A stretch of 64,000 nt of DNA. It comes from Corythucha ciliata (taxonomy: Eukaryota > Arthropoda > Insecta > Hemiptera > Tingidae). Positions within the stretch are counted from its first letter, which is position 1. The number at the start of each line of letters is the position of its first letter. The notes beneath the pieces are model-generated. The model made no database searches and was not told where the DNA came from. It saw only the letters and a list, made by a program, of their open reading frames with translations. A program made the translations under genes and the position numbers. The stretch is from NCBI GenBank assembly GCA_038030265.1, contig CM075943.1, positions 58,689,971 through 58,753,970 on the forward strand, read 5' to 3'. Below are positions 23,640-35,166 of the stretch, piece by piece.

Positions 23640-24965
23640 CAATTCTACGAGAATTTCCAGTCGTCACGCGACCGTCCGCTGGCACTCAAAGCTCCTCGTC
23701 ATTCAACCCATAACACTTTATCGAAACAAGTGGCAACCCGGTTACTTCTAAATCTCGTCTTGCTACTGATAATTACAACAAAGTCCGACAATATTTCAAC
23801 CAGTTGATTTCCGAAGGAATTTGCCGCCCTCCGAGGAGTCCTTGGTCCAGTCCATTGCGATCGAGTTACGACCTTGTGGCGATCACCGACGCTTGAACTC
23901 CAAAACTCTCGCAGATCGTTATTCGGTCCCAAAAATCCTCGATTTTCAGAACAATCTACGCTGAACAAAAGTATTTTCAAAATCAGACCTTAATCGCGCC
24001 CAATGTCAAATCGCTATCGCAGATGTCGACATCCCGAAAACAGCTATTATCACACCATTCAGCTTATTCGAGTTCCTCAGGATAAGCTTCGGCCTCCGAA
24101 ATGCGGAGCAGACCTTTCAGCGTTTCATTGACTCGATATTCTCGTAGCCTCGCCCACCAAGAACACCAATAAAACGCATCTCCCCGAAGTTTTTCGTCGA
24201 CTCAACACCCACAGTTTGACCATTTACCACTCGAAATGTGTTTTCGCCGTTCCCGACGTCGATTTCCTTGGCAACCACGTCACAAGTTCAGGTATAACGA
24301 CAATGACCACTAAAGTTGACGTCATCAAGACATTTCCGAAACCAAAAACAGTAAAAGAATTCCGCTGTTTCCTAGGAATGTTTAACTTTGATTGAAGATG
24401 CCTTCCAAAAGCTGCACAACTTCAATCTTCCTTGGAAAAAATGGTCTCTGAACAAGACTCGACTCGTTCCACCCTTTCTCCAAAAACGTCACTCGTTTGA
24501 ACTTCGGAAGCTGAAGAATCTTTCGAAAATTGAAAAACAGCTACCAGACTCACGGCTCTACTTCTTCATCCTTCATTAGACACCGAAATTTCCCTCGCTT
24601 CTGATGCATCCGACAACTGCATCGGCGCCGTTTTACAAAAGAAGTCAGACGACCAATGGGAACCCCTTCGTTTTTTTTTTTTTCTCAGCTCTGATCTCCA
24701 CACAAAAACGTTATTCTGCTTTCGACTGTGAATTACACGCTGTCTATTTAGCTGTGAAGAATTTTCGCCCATTTCTCGAAGGCCGCCAATTCTCGATTTT
24801 GACAGACCACAAACCGTATTGATACATGGTTTCTCTCAAAAAGTCGACACGGCCCCTCCCCGACGCATTCGACACCTGAATTTCATCAGTCAGTTCGCAA
24901 CAGACATTCGTCACGTCACTGGCTCAAACAACCCAGTTGCCGACGCTCTAACCCCGAATAGAACC
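23640..24965 (+). pseudogene. Ty3/gypsy pol remnant (RT and RNase H)
   Basis: Frame-broken plus-strand pol. The region before RT reads like HFIETSGNPVTSKSRLATDN, followed by VRQYFNQLISEGICRPPRSP and WSSPL (about 23790-23855). RT continues with DHRRLNSKTLADRYSVP (about 23880-23930), AIADVDIPKTAIITPF, RISFGLRNAEQTFQRFIDSI (about 24085-24150) and FLGNHVTSSGI. A later block is KTVKEFRCFLGMFNF (24348-24390). RNase H follows: ASDASDNCIGAVLQKKSDD (24600-24655), STQKRYSAFDCELHAVYLAV, FSILTDHKPY (24795-24820) and HVTGSNNPVADAL (24915-24950). The YVDD catalytic block is missing after FIDSIF. A T-run (24670-24683) interrupts RNase H. Protease and integrase are absent and no LTR is visible. Confidence 0.88.
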
Positions 24966-25109
24966 CATCAACTACCCCAATGGTTTGAATATTGAGCATT
25001 TTAAAGACTCAGGAATTCGCGAGTTAGCCGACAACCCCTCTTTAAAAATTCGTTCCATACCTTTACCGTTCACTTCTCTATTTATTTTGTGTGAGCATTC
25101 AACCTCCCA

Positions 25110-25300
25110 GCAACTTGTCCCCAACTCTTCTTGCAAGACCTCGCAAGACTCTTGCAGAACAGTTTCAGTCTTGCACAAGACTCGTCGTGCCGTTAGTAAG
25201 GTCTTGTAGAAAGTCTTGGTCTTGCATTTCAAGTCTTGGCCTTGCAGCCGTTAGAGAGTCTTGGTCTTGCTGCAAGAGTCTCGCGAGACCGCAAGATCAA
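25110..25300 (+). repeat. CTTGCAAGAC-type short repeat cluster
   Basis: At least ten overlapping or adjacent versions of CTTGCAAGACTC, AGTCTTGGTCTTGC and CTTGCACAAGACTCG in 190 bp. The motif is partly palindromic (CTTGCAAG). Confidence 0.7.
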
Positions 25301-25379
25301 AGTCCATTTTTGAACGAAACCGGTCCCGACTGCGCCATTAACTTCGAGTTTGAACTCGAATTTATTTGGAAATTCAAAA

Positions 25380-26230
25380 TTGAATGAGTTTTCAAGTTCA
25401 GGTCCTAATTTTAGTGATCGTGGGTCCTAATGTGAGCGCACCAACAAGTTTCCTACCTGAAAATACGCGTAGTTGACAGTTTCGGGTCCTTATTCTCGGC
25501 GAAAATGCAAGTTAGAATTCGTTATTTTGTGTCCTCTCACCACGGGCTAGACCGGCCTCGACCAGGCTGACGAAACCTATGCCCCTGACAAAATTGCAAC
25601 ATATTGTAGGAAGTTATCAGCAAAATTGGACGTTTCCGGCCACACTTTTCGCTAAATTGCAAGTTCCAGGTCATCATTTTTAGGTCCCCTGACCCTGACG
25701 AATTGCACTGTAAACATCAAAATTTAGAGGCGCACATTTTTTTAAGAGCCTATATTCGAGTCTTAATTTGAGCACAATTTCAAGTTTCCTGGCTGAAAAT
25801 AGGAGAAATAAAAAGTTCGCAGGTCTCTGGGTGTTAATTTAAGCGAAATTGCTTAAGGGTCTTATGTAAGTGCCAAATTTCAAGGTTTGGGGTAATTTTG
25901 AGGTGGCTTCTACGACCAAAATGTCTGCGGCAATGCAGCTTTCGGTTGTTAATTTCTGTGAAAATACAAATTTCGGTGCTTAATTTAAATGAAATATAAA
26001 GTTCTGCTCCTTAATGTTTGCGAAATTGCAAGTTCCCGAACCTGTTTTTGAAAGGGACACTTTTTACGGGGTCGAACAGGTCCCAATAAAATTCAAAGCT
26101 TGATGAAAAACAGCCAAAAATTTTATTATTTGAAGCTATAAATGTAAGTGAATTCCTGGCTGATGAATATCTGTCTAATAGACATTTTTGAGTCTTAATT
26201 TCAGTTAATTTGCCAGTTTAGGGCAGGGAT
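25380..26230 (+). repeat. Decayed ~35-bp array
   Basis: Recurring blocks of the type GGTCCTAATTTGAGCGAAATTGCAAGTTC spaced 35-50 bp (for example 25400-25520, 25660-25700, 25755-25860, 25950-26040). Strongly diverged; no coding signal. Confidence 0.55.
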
Positions 26231-26279
26231 GTCCGTTTACGTGTAAACAATGATTGTTTACAATTTACGCGTAAACAAT

Positions 26280-26541
26280 GGTTGCGTTGCAAAACTCGGG
26301 GCTGGTGTTTAAGCGCTTAAGTGTAGAATTAAGCATATTAATATTTTATTTTTATGGTTACGGCTTATTGCAATAAGCCACAGAATAAAAATAAAAAATT
26401 AATGAAGGAAAGGTAGTTACTAACCTTCTGGCTTTGATAACGGAGAGGTGAAAACTCACAAATCACCGTTGCGAAACTCCAGTAAGCACTTAATTCTACT
26501 TTCAGCGTTTAAACACGAGCTCCGAGTTTTGCAACGCAACC
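26280..26541. mobile_element. 262-bp MITE
   Basis: Ends are inverted copies of GGTTGCGTTGCAAAACTCGG (20 bp perfect), with similarity continuing through GTGTTTAAGCGCT versus GTGTTTAAACGCT for about 50 bp. A possible AAT target duplication lies just outside each end. Just outside on the left are two copies of a GTAAACAATG-type palindrome (26241-26280). Confidence 0.75.
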
Positions 26542-26989
26542 AATATCAACAATTCATAAGAAGGTAAGTTTAGGTTATGTCAAGTGCATATACGCGGTTG
26601 TCGGCTGTTGTCAGTAATGATGGCGTCTGTTATAATTTGTTGATAGCCTTTCCTTACATTTCTTTTACTTTTCATGCACCAAAGGACTGTTAAGAGGGAG
26701 CTATATATGTATAGTTAAACAGGTGATTCCTCGTCCGTAATGCATCAGCCAGTAGTGCACCAGTGGTGATGATGAGAGGAAAAATTTGGATTTTTAGGTT
26801 TTACAGCGTTAATTAGCGGCAAATATTGAGACCAAGCGCTCATTTGCCTCAAATTAGAAAAAATAGGTACACGAATTTGAGATTATCTGAAGACAACTTC
26901 GCCGACAAAACAGAGAAAATACGCTAACCCCAAGTTTTTACAGGCCTTTAAAAGGGGAAAAAATTTAAAAGGCGTTCTAATGTGCTTGT

Positions 26990-27780
26990 TTTGGAGCAAG
27001 TACGCGGAGAATAGCCCAAAAATTCCTTGCTGAAATAGCGAAAAAGCGCTAACTTATAGAATGCAACAAATTAAATCACTAATTCGTGGCTAAAAATGGA
27101 AACAACCACTATTATGCGGCGATAAATGACAAAAAGAGCTAATTCACCGCTATAAAGATGAGAAAAAGCGGCAGTCCATCACACAGCATGGCTCGACTAA
27201 TATTTTTTTTAAACGCCAATTCGTGAAAAATCGCTAATTCACTTGAATAAAAGTGAAAAAACCAATGATTCGCAGCTAAAATTGAGAAAACCGCCTAATT
27301 CGCGACGAAAACTGAGAAAATCTGCTAAAGTCCCGCCTAAAATTAAAGCAAACCCACTCATTCGAGACTAAAATGGAGAAAAACGCCAATTCACGGATCA
27401 ATTTGAGCAAATCAGCAAATTCACGGCTAAAATTTAGAAAACGCGGTAATTCGTGACTGAAATTGAGAAATAATTCTCGACTAAAATTGAGAAAAAGCGC
27501 TTACATCGCGGCTAAAATTAATAAAACCGCTAATTCACGGACACGTGTCATCAAAAACCCGGTTATTCACGGCTAAAACTGAAATAAACCGCTAATTCCC
27601 GCCTAAAATTGATGTGGAACGCTCATTTTCAGCTAAAATAAAGACAATTAAATCTTAAATTCAAGGATAATTTTGGTGAAAAGCGCTTATCTGCAGGTAA
27701 AGCGAAGAACGACGGTAATTCGCGGATCGGTAGGAGAAAAAGCGCTAATTTACAGCCAAGATTGAGGACACAATAAATTG
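26990..27780 (-). repeat. Family 30A array (reverse orientation)
   Basis: At least twenty decayed units reading GCTAAAATTGAGAAAAAGCG / CTAATTCACG on the plus strand, that is, the reverse complement of 4616-6560. Clear near-consensus units lie at 27255-27320 and 27425-27550. Confidence 0.88.
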
Positions 27781-27784
27781 TGGT

Positions 27785-28432
27785 TAGATCTTTATTGTGT
27801 TTGAAGCTTGTCTCTGGAGTTTTGCTGTGGTTTTGAGCTTTGCTGTGGTTTGGAGCTCCGCTGTGATTGGAGCCTTACTGTGGTTTAGTGCTTTACTGTG
27901 GTGTGGAGCTTAATTGTGGTTACATCTTGGCTCTGGAGTTTTACTGTGGTTTGGAGCTTTACTGTGGTGTGGAGCTTAATTGTGGTCACATCTTGGCTCT
28001 GGAGTTTTACTGTGGTTAGAGCTTTATTGTGGTTGAAGCTTGTCTCTGGAATTTTGCTGTGGTTTGGTGTTTTGCTGTGGTTTGGAGCTCCGCTGTGATT
28101 GGAGCCTTACTGTGGTTTGGTGCTTTACTGTGGTTGGAGCTTTATTGTGGTTATAGAGTTTGCCTATGGAGTTTTACTGTGGTGTGTAGCTTTATTGTGG
28201 TTACAGCTTGGCTCTGGAGTTTTACTGTGGTTTGGAGCTTTACTGTGGTGTGGAGCTTTATTGTGGCTACATCTTGGCTCTGGAGTTTTACTGTGATTTG
28301 GAGCTTTACTGTGGTGTGGAGCTTTTATGTGGTTACAGCTTGGCTCTGGAGTTTTACTGTGGTTTGGGGCATTGCTGTGGTTGGAGCTTTATTGTGGTTA
28401 TATCTTTCGTGATTGATACCTTGCTGTGGTTT
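27785..28432 (+). repeat. 18-bp CTGTGG minisatellite (family 18B) with higher-order pattern
   Basis: About 35 units of AGCTTTGCTGTGGTTTGG type. Larger blocks repeat too: the string around TTACATCTTGGCTCTGGAG recurs near 27920, 27985, 28200, 28270 and 28335, spaced about 65 bp, showing a recent higher-order expansion. All plus frames stay open through much of it and give VVWSFTVV-like peptides; these are repeat artefacts, not a protein. Confidence 0.9.
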
Positions 28433-28626
28433 GAAACTCAGATCGAGGATTTTTTTCACGGACTTAAGGGCAGTAGTACATTGTATGGAACGGGAGGGGC
28501 GATCGCCCCATTCGCTCCCTCCTTGTATCCGCCGGTGGGCATAACATTATAAAATTTGATTCCCCAATAATTTAAACTCAATTTTGCTCAGCCGCCGACG
28601 CGACGGTTCAATCTAATATCACATCT

Positions 28627-28757
28627 GGGGCCTTATTCCGAGTTGTCGGGAAAAACTCACGTGAGGTGGTTGCTATGGCGAGATAATACTATTTTTGATG
28701 AAGCGTCCTTGGATACCGCTTGCGGGATTATTTCCCGACAACTCTAACTAGGGCCCC
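28627..28757. mobile_element. 131-bp MITE in LINE D
   Basis: Ends are inverted GGGGCC with subterminal GAGTTGTCGGGAAA in both arms (28640 region and 28726 region). LINE D coding sequence resumes on both sides. No clear target duplication because the end is embedded in CTGGGGCC...GGCCCCAG. Confidence 0.65.
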
Positions 28758-28882
28758 AGTTGTTTGTAGTTTAGAATGAATGTCGTTTCCATGAACAAAT
28801 AAATCACAATTTTCATGGACGTTACAAAGAGAAACATGAATTTAGTAAACATGTATCGCAGTCATTATATTCAGAACCTTAA

Positions 28883-29019
28883 AGGCCCGTTCACAAGCTC
28901 TATGTCTGTGTTGTGTGGTGTCTATGCAACCCATAAAAATGCTTCATTTTTCGAGGGATTGAATTTGTTTGGCTGCACAGACTCCACAGAACGTAAACAT
29001 AGAGCTTGTGAACGGGCCT
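28883..29019. mobile_element. 137-bp PIF/Harbinger-like MITE in LINE D
   Basis: Termini AGGCCCGTTCACAAGCTCTA extend to a 23-bp perfect inverted repeat and then an imperfect one. A TAA duplication flanks it (28880-28882, 29020-29022). Removing the element and one TAA makes the LINE D frame continuous (CRQLFKVLNIM), which fixes the boundaries. Confidence 0.85.
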
Positions 29020-30189
29020 TAAACAACTGACGACACCCTTCCAGGTAACCCACACCACCCAATACCCTGTCCGCCTCTCTCTGCACACCAAAGACTCTGT
29101 CTAGATGAGCCGAGTGATTCGTGAGTGGAGTAGTCCGAAGAAAAAATCCCTGAGAACGCCCGCGGACAATGTCTTCGTGAGAACTCACAACAAAAACAGA
29201 ATTCCTGATTTGGACAATTCAAAACAGTGGCTCTCCGACGACAATTTACTGTCGAGCACAATCCCAAAGAACTTGACGCTAACAGTGGACTGCTCGGCGG
29301 GAAATTTCTTAAGGGTAAACGATTTAACACCTGTTTTATCTTCATTTATTGCAAGCCTATTAGCACGCAGCCAATCGACGGCACATTTTGTTCTTCCCCG
29401 GCCTTCACAGTATCAAGCCATCGGGAACCCTCCACGACCAATGTAGAGTCATCGGTAAAAAAAAATACAGAACGCTGTGGAAGCGTAAGGGGCAAATCAT
29501 TGAAAAAAACAAAAACAAAATCGGCCCCAATACTGAGCCCTGGGGAACTCCGAGAGCATTGGATAACGGAGCAGATAAACCATGGCAGGCCCTTCACAAC
29601 TTGACTTCGTTCTGATAGAAAAGAAGCTAGCAGTTTCACTGCTGAAGGTGAAAGTCCTTATTTTTTTATTTCATTTCTCGATCAACAACTCGTGGGAAAC
29701 ACAATCGAAAACCGTTCTCAAGTCTAAAAACTGGGCTAGAAGATAATTTCCATCTTCAAATGCGGAATATATTCGGGGCGGAACATATTTCGGGATTTTC
29801 GTCTGAATATATCGACAATATTGGCATTTACAGGGCTTTCAACTATAGAAATACTAAATTGGTGTGCATTTGCCTATGAATATTCATTTCAATCCTCATT
29901 GCACCGGGACTCCGCCACATGCTAATGTACCGTGATGGTAGCTTTCCCCAGAACGTGAAAAGTGTTTTGCTCATACCCGCAACATTTCATATAGTGCTGA
30001 TACCTGTAGCTTTCCCTATAATGACTGAGATAATGTTTATTTTGCATTCCCGTACAATTTCACATGTAATGCTTTCCCCAGAACGGAAACAATTTATGGT
30101 AGCTAGACAAAAAAGATGTATAAGAGAACGAGATGGTATAAATATTCTGGGGGCAGCAATCAAAACATTGGACAGTAAAGATGTATGAG

Positions 30190-30735
30190 AGATCGGCGGT
30201 GGCATCAATAATCTGCGGGTAGCAAAAAAAAACATTAGATAAGCATTGTCGGATATGGATCGTCAGTTGTATCAATGTCCAGGGGGCGCGGTGGTAAAAC
30301 AAAAATCAATATTCTGTATGCAGCAAAACAAATATCAATATTCTGAGACAGCAAAATAAATGTCAATGTTCTGCGTGCAGAAATGTAGCGCAACGTCGGG
30401 TTTCTGGGAGCAGCAAAGTGAATGTTAAGATTCTGGGGTCTTCAAAACAAACGTCAATATTCTGGGGGCAGCATAATTTGAATATCAATTTTCTGGGACC
30501 GTCAAAATGAACGCAAATGTTCTGGGGCTACGAAACAAATGTCAATAATCTTTTTACAGCAAAACAAATATCGATACTCTAGGAGTAGCAAAGTGAATGT
30601 CAACATTCTTGGGGAAGAAAAACAAACGTCAATATTCTGGAGGCAGCAAAATAAATGTCAATATTACAGGGTCAGCAAATTTGATTGTCAATATTCTTGG
30701 GGGCAGCAAGGATACAGGAACAGTGCGCCATTCCG
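30190..30735 (+). repeat. 29-bp tandem array (family 29E)
   Basis: About 18 units close to CAGCAAAACAAATGTCAATA + TTCTGGGGG. Unit boundaries are clear between 30300 and 30730. Less decayed than family 30A. Flanking sequence back to about 29760 holds weaker AATATTC motifs. Confidence 0.88.
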
Positions 30736-30769
30736 AAGGTTTATGCTCTGATTTGAAGCGGTTTCTTGG

Positions 30770-31210
30770 TTCCTACTCCACCGGACCCGTCAAACAGAAT
30801 TTTTTTGTCGATCAAAACCAGCGAAATTGTTGTTTTTTTTTTTTCGGCCAGCCAATCCGGTGATATTGTTTTTTTTAATGGGTCAACCCTGCGAAAAATT
30901 GTTCTTGGAAGGATTCAGACCCGTGAAATGGCTCTTACAAATGAGCCCATACCCTGGAAATTTTGATTTTGAGGGTAAGAAACCAGTGAAGTTGGCTTTT
31001 TAGAAATCCAAACCTACGAAATTGGTTTCTGATATTCGGATCCGCAGGTTTTTGAAAGAGAGGCAAACTGAAGGCTGGAGGTGAGTTGCATTTTGAAGAA
31101 ACCAAAGGTGAAATTCGTTCTTGAATCAGCAAATACGGCGAAATTGCTGGGATTTGTGAATGTCGGACACACGGGATTGGTCGTTTAGAGTGTGAAAATC
31201 CGTTAATTTC
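30770..31210 (+). repeat. Decayed ~35-bp array
   Basis: Loose repeats of GAAATTGTT-TTTTTTNGGNCAGNCAANCCNGCGAAATTG type (30815-31030), related in style to the arrays at 44.2-44.96 and 61.2 kb. Confidence 0.5.
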
Positions 31211-31407
31211 AGGAAAATTGACCATTTTGACTAAAACGATCACACCGCACACCCTAGGAAACCACATGACCTGTTGATGGCAACCCATATCAATCATTAG
31301 TTTTTCACATCACTCAGATTTAAATTGCATTCGAGTGTTAATTCGCAGTCTCCTGCCATGATCACACCCTCAAAATGCAAATTTCGACTGTTTATGGAAA
31401 ATTTATT

Positions 31408-31761
31408 TTAAGGTTCGAAATTTTTTGGGGGGCGCGGCGTTTCGCTGCCCTTTTGGGTTTCACCAGAGGCCTCAGTGGTTTCTTTTAACGACAACACCTG
31501 TCGACTCGTGATTACATCAACGAAATTTTGAGAAGACGCAAACCCTCTTATCGTTGTGGTGGAGGCCTCTTGAAAACGTGGCGTTGGGTGTAATTTTCGA
31601 ACGTTGTAAACGCTATCAGCGTTGGGCCGAATAAAGGTTACGACGAACACTTTATCCGGGAGGACAAATTCTCGAGGGGCACTCTTCAGTGGAAAATAGT
31701 AAGAGCTGGAAAACTGATAAGACTCTTGAGGGCCATCGTCTCTCGCACTGAAGGGGGTCAT
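31408..31761 (-). CDS. Unrecognised 117-codon open frame
   Basis: An open minus-strand frame of normal amino-acid composition (for example SAPREFVLPDKVFVVTFIRP and NADSVYNVRKLHPTPRFQ), not low complexity. I recognise no family. An in-frame TAG precedes the ATG by 9 bases within CTCGTTTAG, which could equally be a splice acceptor. It sits alone between a decayed array and anonymous DNA. It may be an old transposon fragment, an exon of an unseen gene, or chance. Confidence 0.15.
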   Translation of the reverse strand: MTPFSARDDGPQESYQFSSSYYFPLKSAPREFVLPDKVFVVTFIRPNADSVYNVRKLHPTPRFQEASTTTIRGFASSQNFVDVITSRQVLSLKETTEASGETQKGSETPRPPKNFEP

Positions 31762-34700
31762 GTAGATCTAAACGAGAATCTCCGAGAGGCCTTAACTACT
31801 CAGGACTTTCCATTTTAAATGTTAGGGAAGGTTATTACTCGAACCTCGTTACCCCTTTCATGTTTTTACGTGCATATTCGCTGCTATTGGTTGACAAACT
31901 GAGAGAAATTCGAAAGAAAAAAGTGTCAATTTTTCTCTCTTTCTCTTCTCTCTCTCATTCCCATCGTGAACAAAGTTTAGAACTCAAGATAAAGTGCACG
32001 TTAGAGAAGGGTGGCTTAAAGACGACGACGGGTTTCACAAAGGAATTTCACTATAAACCAACCGTCTCAACTCGTATAGCTCGACCTTCTCACTCCCCAC
32101 CACCAGCAATTTTCACTATCCCCCATCACCGTCTACAAATCCCTCCTTTTCTCTATGAATACATTTATCGCGAAATCTGCAGACCAATTGTAAGGCTAAT
32201 GACTTTGCAACTAGCTGTTACCTCCCTTCAGGACCACCATCCACCCTACATTCACGCTTTTCACACCCAAACCCACCCCCTTTTGGATGCCTTGAGTCTC
32301 GAATGCCTTCGAACGCTTCAACCACCACCCTTCCAAACTCTCAACTACTTGCGTTCTCCTCTATATAGGGTCTAAATTCTGCCCCAGTTCAATTCACACC
32401 GTCATTCCAGTTCTCACCCTCTCTTTGAATACAATATTGATGAATTCACCCATTACTCTCTTTTGAAGCGTTTAATTTCCATTGAGGGAGATAAAAAAAA
32501 AAAAATTGAAGTATTTCTGAAAAAGTGCAACTGTCGGTGTAGAGGAAAATTTATGTCTAGCACGAAAAGGGCGATATACATAAAAAAAAAACTTCTCTGT
32601 GTAAAGAAAGACTTTTAAAAAAATATTTAAACTTCCCTCTCCTTGAAATTGTTCATCCTTCCTGGTTTATTTGTCGGGCCGCCCCCTTGAAATTTATGGG
32701 TTCCTTATAAAGGTATCAACAATTTTCCTTTAGAATATCAGCTCGGTAAGAACACGATCCTCCCCGACCACGCGTCCATAGCACACTTATAAAAAACGGA
32801 AATTAAATCTTTTCCCATCAGGTCGTGGGCTGAAAAAAAAAAAAAAAAAAATGAAGTGCTGGGAAATTGGAAAATAAAACGACTGCTAGATATGCGATAA
32901 CATTTTCAGCAAGTAGACTGCGCTATCTGGAGGTCACGAAACTTTTTTTTTCACTCTCTTTCTCTTCTTGTTTCAATTAATCGCTCAATTGAGCCGGAGC
33001 GTTGGCATGGGGAATAAAGGCAGACGGTAAATGGGGGGAAAATGTTTAAATATTTTTATTATATAAAAAAAAAAATAGGCTGGCGTATCGCTCTGAAACA
33101 CGGTTTATTTAAGGGAAAAAGTGGAATTTTCGTAGCGGAATATTGGAGGGAAAAAGAAAAATGAAGATTTTTGAGACGGGAGGAGATGGAAAGGGAGCGA
33201 GATAGAGAGAAAAAGGAAGTGAGAGACGAGCTGCTATTAAGGAGCTTGTGTGCGCCGCCCCCCCCCCCATCAGGTAAGGGACTGCGGGTGGAAGAAAGCG
33301 TTCAGGCATTCTGGATTGACGTTCCGATGTGATTTGCTTGATTCAGCTTCACCTCCCCCACCCCCATCCCACAACCCTTGCACACACCATCACATGCATA
33401 TCCATCGATTTACCCCCCCCCCCCTCCATCCTATGCCAGTTCGCACCAACTCCCGGAGCATCGTTCTATAAGCATTTCCCCGTATAACCCGTATAATATT
33501 CTTTCCCTTTTTCCCAAAGGCGCTGCTCCCCACCCCCCTTCACCGTCAAAACCACTGCCTTCCGCTCCAGCATCAACCAGCTCTCCAAGTAATGCACTCA
33601 ATATCCTTTCTGATAGTGTCTCTCATCCTCAAATCACCTTCCCCCCCCACCAACACAATTTCTTTTTTTTTTACACTATACCTGTCTCAAGCATAGTTTA
33701 TTTTATTTTTCTTGCACGCCCTCGAGCTCTGATGTTGAGTCTCATATATTTAAAATCACGGGCCGTTAATTCTTAGCTTATTTCCTTCTCTGCCCCCCCC
33801 CCCCGGCATAGATGTGTATTGAAGACGGAGGGGGGATAAATCCGATCGCCCCTTCTCCCATGTTAAATATTCAATCGCGTTTTTCCTTCCTGCATCTATG
33901 TATTGTACAGTTGCCTTCGGTTCATTTTTTTTTTTTTTTTACCGTTATTACAGCCAAGCAAAGATTTTTTACGCTGATGTTGTATGTAGCGTAACTTTCT
34001 ACGGTGCTTGCCCACTCAAGTATAGTCGCAACCTTTGTCAGTCGGGGGCAGTTTGTTCACTTGCAAGACGCCCCATTACGCGTTCACAACGGCGAGGCGG
34101 GAATTGCAAAGTGTTTCTTTGTCCGTGAATAAACTAATATGTGACGAGAACACAGCCTCCCCGCGATAAGTCAACCATCACCTCCGGCTGATTCGATGCT
34201 GTCTTTATACTGTTTCTAATTCGATACTGTCTCGACTCTCGACACTGTACCTAATTTGATACTGTATCGATACGGTCTGACTCATAGAAAACATTTAAAC
34301 CACTCAAGTTCAAAAAGATCTCTCTGGACTCTCAATAAGAGCGCAAAACTCAGCAATCCATCGCAGTGTCGAGCATGTGGAAATGATGCAATTGTGAAAT
34401 TACATATAAAGGTCTCCCCGCCACACACGGCCGTGTGTCGGTGCGGACTCGGCGCGGTGAGGAGAGCCCACACATGTCCGATTCGCAACCGATCCGTCTC
34501 CGTGCTTCGAGGGGTAAAATATAAACTGGAGTGAATGCTTCGATTTAATTTTTTGCCAAGGTACTCACTCTACTCTTAAATGAACTTTTGTTCATTAAAC
34601 AACGGGATCCCATCAGGTGCGATTGTGTTACCTGTAAGAGGTACTCCTATTTTACTGTTTACCGGTAGATTTTAGCTCCGTAGACATGAAAGTGCACGTC

Positions 34701-35008
34701 TTCGATTCGTACTACTTTTGTTGAACACGGCGTGATAATTAATTAAATTAATATAAAAACCCACCCGCGGGGCACATGGCTGGAAATATGACATCAATTC
34801 GCGGTTTCATGTCACGAATACGGAAAAATCGTCTGTGACTAATACATAAGTAATCTATTAATTGAATTATTTATTACTACGCTTGAAAATGGAACTTCTT
34901 CAAATGACATCACTGAAAAACTCTATAACACATTTGAACTCAATTTGTGTTTTGTGGTTAATTCAGGATTGAAATTTGAACAAGCAAACTTCTCTACACT
35001 ATGCAATT
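31762..35008. other. Anonymous DNA with C/G and A/T runs
   Basis: No supported gene in 3.2 kb. C-runs at 33258-33268, 33414-33424 and 33795-33804, A/T runs at 32832-32851 and 33925-33940. TTCGATACTGTCT-like motifs recur four times at 34192-34270. A GC-rich palindromic stretch at 34432-34475 (around ACGGCCGTGTGTCGGTGCGG) is shared with 49665-49695. The 171-codon frame at 31860 is low-complexity and unconvincing. Confidence 0.55.
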
Positions 35009-35015
35009 TCCTGAC

Positions 35016-35019
<4 letters not shown>
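35009..35019. repeat. Target-site duplication of LINE B (3' side)
   Basis: TCCTGACAACT, repeated exactly at 40591-40601. Confidence 0.92.
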
Positions 35020-35058
<39 letters not shown>

Positions 35059-35166
35059 TTTATTTTATTAAACGGGGAGGGAAGCCCAGAAGAAACTATC
35101 TCCTACCAAACTCGACCTATAAGATCTATTGTGGTGTCCCCTCAGGTTGCCCTGCCAAGAAAGACG

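Larger units (their letters stand above)
28500..29760 (-). pseudogene. LINE D: jockey/CR1-like reverse transcriptase remnant, interrupted by two MITEs
   Basis: Minus-strand RT from left of 29760: FLDLRTVFDCVSHELLIEK (29725-29670), LLASFLSERSQVV (29630), the SPG-S-G-FVFVFFNDLP block (29540), FFTDDSTLVVEGSRWLD (29460-29410; catalytic ADD replaced by TDD), then VKFFGIVLDSKLSSESHC (29280-29225) after a frame change. Next FGVQREADRVLGGVGYLEG and CRQLF (29095-29024), interrupted by a MITE, then KVLNIMTAIHVY, VSLCNVHENCDLFVHGNDI and HSKLQTTG (28880-28760), interrupted by a second MITE. The frame then resumes with RCDIRLNRRVGG, LSLNYWGIKFYN to about 28540. Endonuclease region not found. Stops and shifts make it non-functional. 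Confidence 0.85.

Noticed and set aside
27898..28552. Several overlapping open frames with VVWSFTVV-type peptides
   Set aside because: They are translations of the 18-bp minisatellite, open in several frames at once.
31860..32375. 171-codon plus-strand frame
   Set aside because: Low-complexity Ser/His/Pro/Leu-rich peptide in pyrimidine-rich DNA, no motif, no supporting context.
33250..33776. Pro-rich open frames
   Set aside because: They follow C-runs and microsatellite-like sequence.
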